This document shows, piece after piece, positions 59,650 through 64,000 of a DNA stretch of 64,000 nt (position 1 is its first letter; each line of letters opens with the position of its first letter). Made by a program: the position numbers and the translations under genes. The stretch lies in the NCBI RefSeq assembly GCF_000411115.1, contig NZ_KE150253.1, positions 434,001-498,000 of the forward strand. The letters run 5' to 3'. This stretch comes from Capnocytophaga granulosa ATCC 51502 (GTDB lineage: Bacteria; Bacteroidota; Bacteroidia; Flavobacteriales; Flavobacteriaceae). Under the pieces are notes generated by a model. It did not search any database, was not told the origin of the DNA, and was given only the letters and a program-made list of their open reading frames with translations.

Positions 59650-60762
59650 ATGTATAGAATCCTCTTAGTCTTTTTAGCACTTCTTTTGTGGGGATGCCCC
59701 AAACATACACCTACCATTACGGAATTGCCTCTGACCGATGAGATAGAGCAAAAGCTCTATAACCTCATCAGTTGTGCGCGTTTTGACTTAGATAAGCGAG
59801 CAGAATTTGAGGAATCTGGTTATTACTATGTTTATAATGCTTGCCCTATAGAAGGGAATCCTTTCGGCTGGGTAGATGTCTATCTTTTTCCTAAAGATGA
59901 GCAGTTTGATCTGAAAGTAGTACAGGCGGCTATGTACAGAGGTGATGAACAAAAGTGGGTGGATACAGTCTTTGATCCAATAAAAGACATGTCTGCTGAG
60001 CAAATCGCTCAGCATTTCAATGTGATGCTTGTCGTCATGGATAAAAAATATTTACAGCCCTCTTCTGACCCATCGGGCTATGAAGCCAAAATTCCAGCTA
60101 AGTATGCCATCTATAGTCTTAAGGATGGCAAATGGACAAAAGCTCCCTTGATTGAGATATCCGATAAGTTATGGAAGATTTATAACTATATAGTATCCAT
60201 AGATGAGCAATGGAAACTGCTGATGAAACCTGATCTGGATAGGGTGCATATAACCGATATCCCCGCATTTGTTAGGCGTATAGAGTCGTCAGGTGACTAT
60301 AGAAAAGACCAAGAAAAAGCGGCAGACCTCAATGGTGATGGCTACAAAGATCATATCTTTGTCTTTACACCCCAAGGAGAAGGGGTAGAAGCCTCCTTGT
60401 ATGCATTGCTGCTAAGTGAAGGAGAGGACAACTACCGACTGCTTTATGATCTCTGCTATTACCCTTCCAAGCAGAATTATAGTAATCACTTCAATTTGGT
60501 AACCAAGGGGAAATATTTCACTATAGAACACCAGATTAAGAACATAGAAGAGGATGGTGATGATAACCAAGATTATTATATCACCTTCCAAGTAGAAAAA
60601 GACAAGGCGTTACTACATCGTTTGGGAATTATCTCCTATAAAGATGGAAAGAAAGAACAACAATTCTCTACAAAAGACTTTGGTGAGATTCCTTTTGAAC
60701 ATTTTTCTTTTGAAGAGTACTACTTTGGCTATGGAGAAGAAGACGAAGGAGACGAAGAATGA
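59650..60762 (+). CDS. Lipoprotein of unknown function
   Basis: A 370-residue lipoprotein, attachment site Cys16 (LLLWGCPKH). A segment ADLNGDGYKDHIFVF (about residues 225-240) looks like a calcium-binding EF-hand/FG-GAP loop. The C-terminus is very acidic (EEYYFGYGEEDEGDEE). No family is recognised. Its 3' end overlaps the convergent C45 gene by 34 bases, and the acidic tail is antisense to that gene's Ser-rich tail. Confidence 0.7.
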   Translation: MYRILLVFLALLLWGCPKHTPTITELPLTDEIEQKLYNLISCARFDLDKRAEFEESGYYYVYNACPIEGNPFGWVDVYLFPKDEQFDLKVVQAAMYRGDEQKWVDTVFDPIKDMSAEQIAQHFNVMLVVMDKKYLQPSSDPSGYEAKIPAKYAIYSLKDGKWTKAPLIEISDKLWKIYNYIVSIDEQWKLLMKPDLDRVHITDIPAFVRRIESSGDYRKDQEKAADLNGDGYKDHIFVFTPQGEGVEASLYALLLSEGEDNYRLLYDLCYYPSKQNYSNHFNLVTKGKYFTIEHQIKNIEEDGDDNQDYYITFQVEKDKALLHRLGIISYKDGKKEQQFSTKDFGEIPFEHFSFEEYYFGYGEEDEGDEE

Positions 60763-62402
60763 GACGAAGGCTGGTAGAGAAGAATGCGCTTTTCTATTTG
60801 TTCCCGCTCTACAGTATAAGGAATCTCCTTGGTGAGGGCTATTTTATACTGCTCCTGAGCCTCTTCGTACTGCCCATTTGCCCAATAGGCTTCCCCCAAT
60901 AGGTAATAAGCTTTCCAATAATCGGGATTTAGGCTCGTAAGATCCCGATAATCAGAGGGTTCTATAAGTGCTTTCTCTCGTAATTGCTTCGTAAGCCTCT
61001 CTTCCAACTGTCGGTATAGCTCATAATTCTTATAGGCTTGTGTTTGCACAAAAGGATCGGCAGGGATATTCCGCTGGGTCTGTGGATATGCCGTATGGGG
61101 AGCGAATGTCTCTCCTTTGAAAATCTCCTTGAGGTCATAGGCTATGTATTCCCCCAGCTGATAGGGGGCAGTGGATACCCAAGCGATGCGCTCTTCGGGT
61201 GAGAAGATCACACTATGATAGGCCAAGAGTTGGTTCAGTGCCTTCTCATTGCCATAGCCTATAGCTTTGCCCTTTAGCCCTTCGGTATTGCGCAGGATAG
61301 CGGCCATATGGGTAGGGGTAAGGGTATCGCCTTGGGTGAGTTCCTGTAGCTTCTTATAGCGGTAGGCGGTATGGGTTTGTTGGATTTGCTTGCGGTTCTT
61401 TTTGTCCTTGGCATAGGGGGTACTTTGGAAGTGATTGGTACAGAGTAGTAGCCCATTATCGACCTCATATACACCGAATTTCTTTGGGGATACTTCTATG
61501 ATGACAGCCTTCTTTTCTTTGGCACTACCTACCATAATCGCCTCGGAGACAAATACTTTTCGTTTTTTGGCAATAGCAATAGCTTCCTCAGTAGTGGAAG
61601 CAAATTGCAATATTTCCCTACATAGGAGCGAAATAGGGGTGCGTGCCTTCAGGGGTATATTGGACTTACCTGCATTGATGGTTACCGTAAGCCCTTCGGT
61701 ATTCATGCCCGACATGACTCCGATCATACCGCCCCACGCATAGGACATAAAGGGATAACCCTCCGTCGGACGAACAAAACGGACGAGCTTCTCAGTAGCG
61801 AAATCGTCCGAGAGGTAAAAGTCAAAATTGCGTCCGATAAGCAGCTTGCCGCCTTGGGTATGAGTTCCCCAAGCAGCTAAGGAGGAACAGCCTACCAGCA
61901 TCAAATCTTGTAGGGCGTGGCCTATGTCATGAGCTGAGTGTAGGTATAGACTCCGTTCGTACTTGGGGGCAATGTAGTTGAAAAGGCTATCGGCATAGCG
62001 GGATTGCCCATAGAGTTCTGCCCTATAAATAGGGAGGATATAGTGGTCAATATCTCGGTTGAACCACTTAAGGAAACGGTAGAGAAAGTGCTGTTTGCGC
62101 TCGGAGGGAACAAAGTCTTTTAATTTGCTGAATAATAAGCTGTCTTGTCTATGATAAAGTCTTTGGGTAAGTGCGCCAGAGTTGAGCCCCAATTGCAGAG
62201 GATTGCCTGAAAGGTATAGCTCCCATATCCCTTGTTGGTTTCGAATAAGATAGTTATCCTCAAAGTAGTATAAGGAATCCTTAATATGCGCTACCACAGG
62301 TGTTTGTGCGGAGTATGAAGAGACATTGGGCGGACTTATTTTTCTGTGGAAGACCCCACAAGAGCAAAGCAAAAGAAGGAGCGCATAGCAGACATTTTTC
62401 AT
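60729..62402 (-). CDS. C45-family (acyl-CoA:6-APA acyltransferase-like) lipoprotein with TPR tail
   Basis: A 557-residue lipoprotein (LLLCSC, Cys15). The Ntn-hydrolase-like domain has LMLVGCSSLAAWGT with probable nucleophile Cys172, then GGKLLIGRNFDFYL and GMIGVMSGMNTEGLTVTINAG, as in peptidase C45/choloylglycine-hydrolase relatives; unlike autoprocessed members, Cys172 is internal to the precursor. The C-terminal 90 residues contain TPR-like units (YWKAYYLLGEAYWANGQYEE) and end in a Ser/Pro-rich tail. Substrate unknown, possibly an amide of the cell envelope. The gene starts 12 bases after the TauE/SafE gene stop. Confidence 0.82.
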   Translation of the reverse strand: MKNVCYALLLLLCSCGVFHRKISPPNVSSYSAQTPVVAHIKDSLYYFEDNYLIRNQQGIWELYLSGNPLQLGLNSGALTQRLYHRQDSLLFSKLKDFVPSERKQHFLYRFLKWFNRDIDHYILPIYRAELYGQSRYADSLFNYIAPKYERSLYLHSAHDIGHALQDLMLVGCSSLAAWGTHTQGGKLLIGRNFDFYLSDDFATEKLVRFVRPTEGYPFMSYAWGGMIGVMSGMNTEGLTVTINAGKSNIPLKARTPISLLCREILQFASTTEEAIAIAKKRKVFVSEAIMVGSAKEKKAVIIEVSPKKFGVYEVDNGLLLCTNHFQSTPYAKDKKNRKQIQQTHTAYRYKKLQELTQGDTLTPTHMAAILRNTEGLKGKAIGYGNEKALNQLLAYHSVIFSPEERIAWVSTAPYQLGEYIAYDLKEIFKGETFAPHTAYPQTQRNIPADPFVQTQAYKNYELYRQLEERLTKQLREKALIEPSDYRDLTSLNPDYWKAYYLLGEAYWANGQYEEAQEQYKIALTKEIPYTVEREQIEKRILLYQPSSHSSSPSSSSP

Positions 62403-62414
62403 GGGTATAAAGAG

Positions 62415-63113
62415 TTAGCAATCAGCCTTAGGGTGCAGTAATAAGTGCGTATCAGCAGGGGAGAGGTAAGGAATCCCCAGCCCCAGACCACGTAGGATAA
62501 AGAGAATCCCAACGATAATAACCACTATAGGTAGCCACTGGTTCAGCTGGCGGCGCAAGGCCACTGGTAGGAAATTTCCCAAAAGCACAAGCAGGAGCAT
62601 CAGTGGAATGGTACCCAGCCCGAAAGCCGTCATATAGCCCATACTACCCCATAGGTTTCCCATAGTCAAGGCACCAAAGAGGGCAGTATAGACCAAACCA
62701 CAAGGCAGAAATCCATTGAGAAAACCTATAGTGAAGGAACTTGAAAGTGTCTTTTTTGTCAGCTGTCGCCCTAAAGCATTCTTGAGTAGGGCAAAGCCCT
62801 TGAGCAAGGGGTTCTGAACGCCCTTTAGTGAGATATGAAAGAGCGAAAAAAGCCCCATACTCACCATAACAAGCCCAGCCAAGATGGAGAACTCTTGCTG
62901 GTATTCGGCTATAAAAAGCCCTTCCCCTACCAAGCCAAAGAGAAGCCCTATAAGGCTATAGGCGAGGGTCTTGCCTATGAAATAGGCTCCTAACTGTAGG
63001 TAGCGAAAGCCCTTGTGCTGTCTTTGCAAAGGAATCAACAAGGCAATAGGGCCACACATACCCACGCAGTGTAGGCTGCCCACAAGGCCTAAGGTGAAAG
63101 CCAGTAGGTACAT
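62415..63113 (-). CDS. TauE/SafE-type membrane protein linked to cbb3 oxidase genes
   Basis: A 232-residue protein with six membrane segments starting LAFTLGLVGSLHCVGMCGPI, the typical His/Cys-containing beginning of the SafE-like proteins (UreH-like domain), and a second half GFLNGFLPCGLVYTALFGAL. In Bacteroidota and Proteobacteria it accompanies fixH/ccoG and is thought to help copper supply or assembly of cbb3 cytochrome oxidase. It begins directly at the stop codon of FixH (TAGATG), so the two are coupled. Confidence 0.88.
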   Translation of the reverse strand: MYLLAFTLGLVGSLHCVGMCGPIALLIPLQRQHKGFRYLQLGAYFIGKTLAYSLIGLLFGLVGEGLFIAEYQQEFSILAGLVMVSMGLFSLFHISLKGVQNPLLKGFALLKNALGRQLTKKTLSSSFTIGFLNGFLPCGLVYTALFGALTMGNLWGSMGYMTAFGLGTIPLMLLLVLLGNFLPVALRRQLNQWLPIVVIIVGILFILRGLGLGIPYLSPADTHLLLHPKADC

Positions 63114-63575
63114 CTAATAATTGACTTTGTCAAATAAGCTCAAGTAATTCTTTCCCTCAAAGCCGTATTCCACGCGAATATTCCAGCGCCCCTTTGTGAG
63201 CAACTTGTCGGGAATCAGCAGCGAACAACCATCAAGAGTCGTGATCGGTAGGGTAAAGTCCAGTTTGCTATCCGATGGGCGATAGCAAAAAATCACCCCG
63301 ATGACTTCTTTGCCTGTTACAGCAGTAGGGAAATCAAGGCGAATGCCTTCTTTGGCGCCCGTAGTATAAGCAATATCCACTTGCATATGAGCCTCTAAGG
63401 TTTGTTTTTCGGCATCTATATTCTTTTGGAAATCCAGCTCTTGAGCGTAATAGTTCTCAGTAACCAGCTCATGATCATACTTTTTATCCACTAAAGTGAT
63501 GATAAAAAAGTACATAATAAATCCAGCAAAGGCCAAAATAGCCAAAAGAATGCCTGTGCCCCAAGTAAATTTCAT
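63114..63575 (-). CDS. FixH family protein
   Basis: A 153-residue protein from the ATG at 63575 (MKFTWGTGILLAILAFAGFI), with one membrane helix and a periplasmic Ig-like domain; KKYDHELVTENYYAQELDFQ after the helix is typical of FixH. It assists cbb3-type cytochrome oxidase assembly. The ccoNOP and ccoG genes that normally precede it are absent here; the region upstream is divergent. A TAAATTTG box on the minus strand (63594-63601) may drive it. Confidence 0.85.
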   Translation of the reverse strand: MKFTWGTGILLAILAFAGFIMYFFIITLVDKKYDHELVTENYYAQELDFQKNIDAEKQTLEAHMQVDIAYTTGAKEGIRLDFPTAVTGKEVIGVIFCYRPSDSKLDFTLPITTLDGCSLLIPDKLLTKGRWNIRVEYGFEGKNYLSLFDKVNY

Positions 63576-63680
63576 AGGTATCTTTTTTGTGAGCAAATTT
63601 ACTACAAAAAAAGGAATTGTAGCTCATAATTCTATAGATTTTTTTGATAGTTATTTTTCTTTTTCTAAGAGATATTTTAG

Positions 63681-63688
63681 TAACTTTG
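63681..63688 (+). promoter_or_regulatory. Putative -7 box for the M23 peptidase gene
   Basis: TAACTTTGCA, 57 bases before the ATG; no TTG at the standard distance. Confidence 0.5.
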
Positions 63689-63715
63689 CACCAAATTTGA
63701 ACTGTGAGGCAATGA

Positions 63716-63745
63716 GCCATGACTAATAATTAATAACTAACAACT
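63716..63745. repeat. 7-base-period repeat before the M23 gene
   Basis: TGACTAA, TAATTAA, TAACTAA, CAACTA in 7-base phase, ending at the start codon. Confidence 0.7.
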
Positions 63746-64000
63746 ATGCTAAGGTTTCTTATTGCATTTTTTTCTTTTTCTCTTTTGTATGCCCAACAGC
63801 AGGCAGCCTCACAAAGGGAGTTCCCTAAGGATTATTTCGGGTCGCCTTTGGATATTCCGCTTTCTTATGCAGGAAATTTCTGCGAATTGCGCCCCAACCA
63901 CTTTCATGGAGGCTTAGATATCAAAACCGATGGCAAGGAGGGGCTTAAGATATATGCCGCTGCGGAGGGCTTTGTCTCTTGTATCAAAGTGAGCACCTAT
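63746..64000 (+). CDS. M23-family metallopeptidase, N-terminal part (cut by window end)
   Basis: The first 85 codons of a longer gene. A signal peptide (MLRFLIAFFSFSLLYAQ) precedes PLDIPLSYAGNFCELRPNHF and HGGLDIKT, in which the His and Asp form the LytM zinc site (NHFHGGLDIKT), followed by GLKIYAAAEGFVS, the usual next strands. It should be a periplasmic or surface peptidoglycan endopeptidase. The remaining domains lie outside the window. Confidence 0.85.
   Translation, partial: MLRFLIAFFSFSLLYAQQQAASQREFPKDYFGSPLDIPLSYAGNFCELRPNHFHGGLDIKTDGKEGLKIYAAAEGFVSCIKVSTY

Overview
The window looks like chromosomal DNA of a low-GC member of the Bacteroidota, most likely class Flavobacteriia and plausibly Capnocytophaga-like. 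The genus is an inference from gene content: SusC/SusD pairs, a dipeptidyl peptidase 11, GSCFA, DUF4230, a fused ResB/CcsA, and a ParE-type toxin pair. Promoters of the Bacteroidota housekeeping type (TTG, 19-20 bases, TAnnTTTG) can be read directly in front of several genes. No tRNA, rRNA, CRISPR array, prophage or transposase gene was found.

Layout. 0-1.1 kb is the 3' part of polA. 1.1-5 kb holds a GrpB-like protein, an AAA15 ATPase plus RloB pair (an AbiL/RloAB-type candidate defence pair), a SMI1/KNR4 protein and a DUF2459 protein. 5-11 kb carries a GDSL hydrolase, a U32 peptidase-type tRNA hydroxylation protein, DPP11 and a membrane protein. 11-15.7 kb (minus strand) has an alpha/beta hydrolase whose nucleophile is replaced by Tyr, an NhaC antiporter, DUF4230, a ParE toxin/antitoxin pair and GSCFA. 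15.7-25.5 kb is a tandem duplication of a SusC-SusD outer-membrane uptake unit (minus strand). 25.5-26.7 kb is a nest of non-coding mobile-element-like repeats around an orphan antitoxin gene. 26.7-29.1 kb is nrdG-nrdD (anaerobic ribonucleotide reduction). 29.6-35.8 kb (minus strand) has DedA, a TPR protein and a 1398-residue glycogen synthase/alpha-glucan phosphorylase fusion.

36-45.7 kb is the most interesting part. It has two tandem PD-(D/E)XK (PDDEXK_4-like) nuclease genes, a cyclic-phosphate-processing receiver-like protein next to a metallophosphoesterase, two overlapping DUF262 genes (the first with a DUF1524-like HNH end, as in GmrSD/SspE enzymes), a small unknown protein and a WYL-domain regulator. 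Three promoters in this stretch (36.04, 39.33 and 44.56 kb) carry the same non-standard element, (G/T)TTGTCCA about 10 bases before a TAnCTTTGCA box, and two share almost identical start regions. I infer one coordinately controlled defence island with WYL as the candidate regulator. A rod-like structured RNA (36.21-36.38 kb) lies between the first promoter and the first nuclease gene.

45.8-56.3 kb holds a DUF2339 membrane protein, a solitary atpA, carA, a DUF4874/DUF4832 lipoprotein and the CcsBA cytochrome c synthase. 56.6-57.3 kb is a decayed gene. 57.3-64 kb has a CPA1 antiporter, two exported proteins, a C45-family lipoprotein, a TauE/SafE-FixH pair and the start of an M23 peptidase.

Three kinds of repeat run through the intergenic DNA: degenerate 7-base-period tracts between many genes, REP-like palindromes (GTAGGGGCGAAT type), and at least three MITE-like families with terminal inverted repeats.
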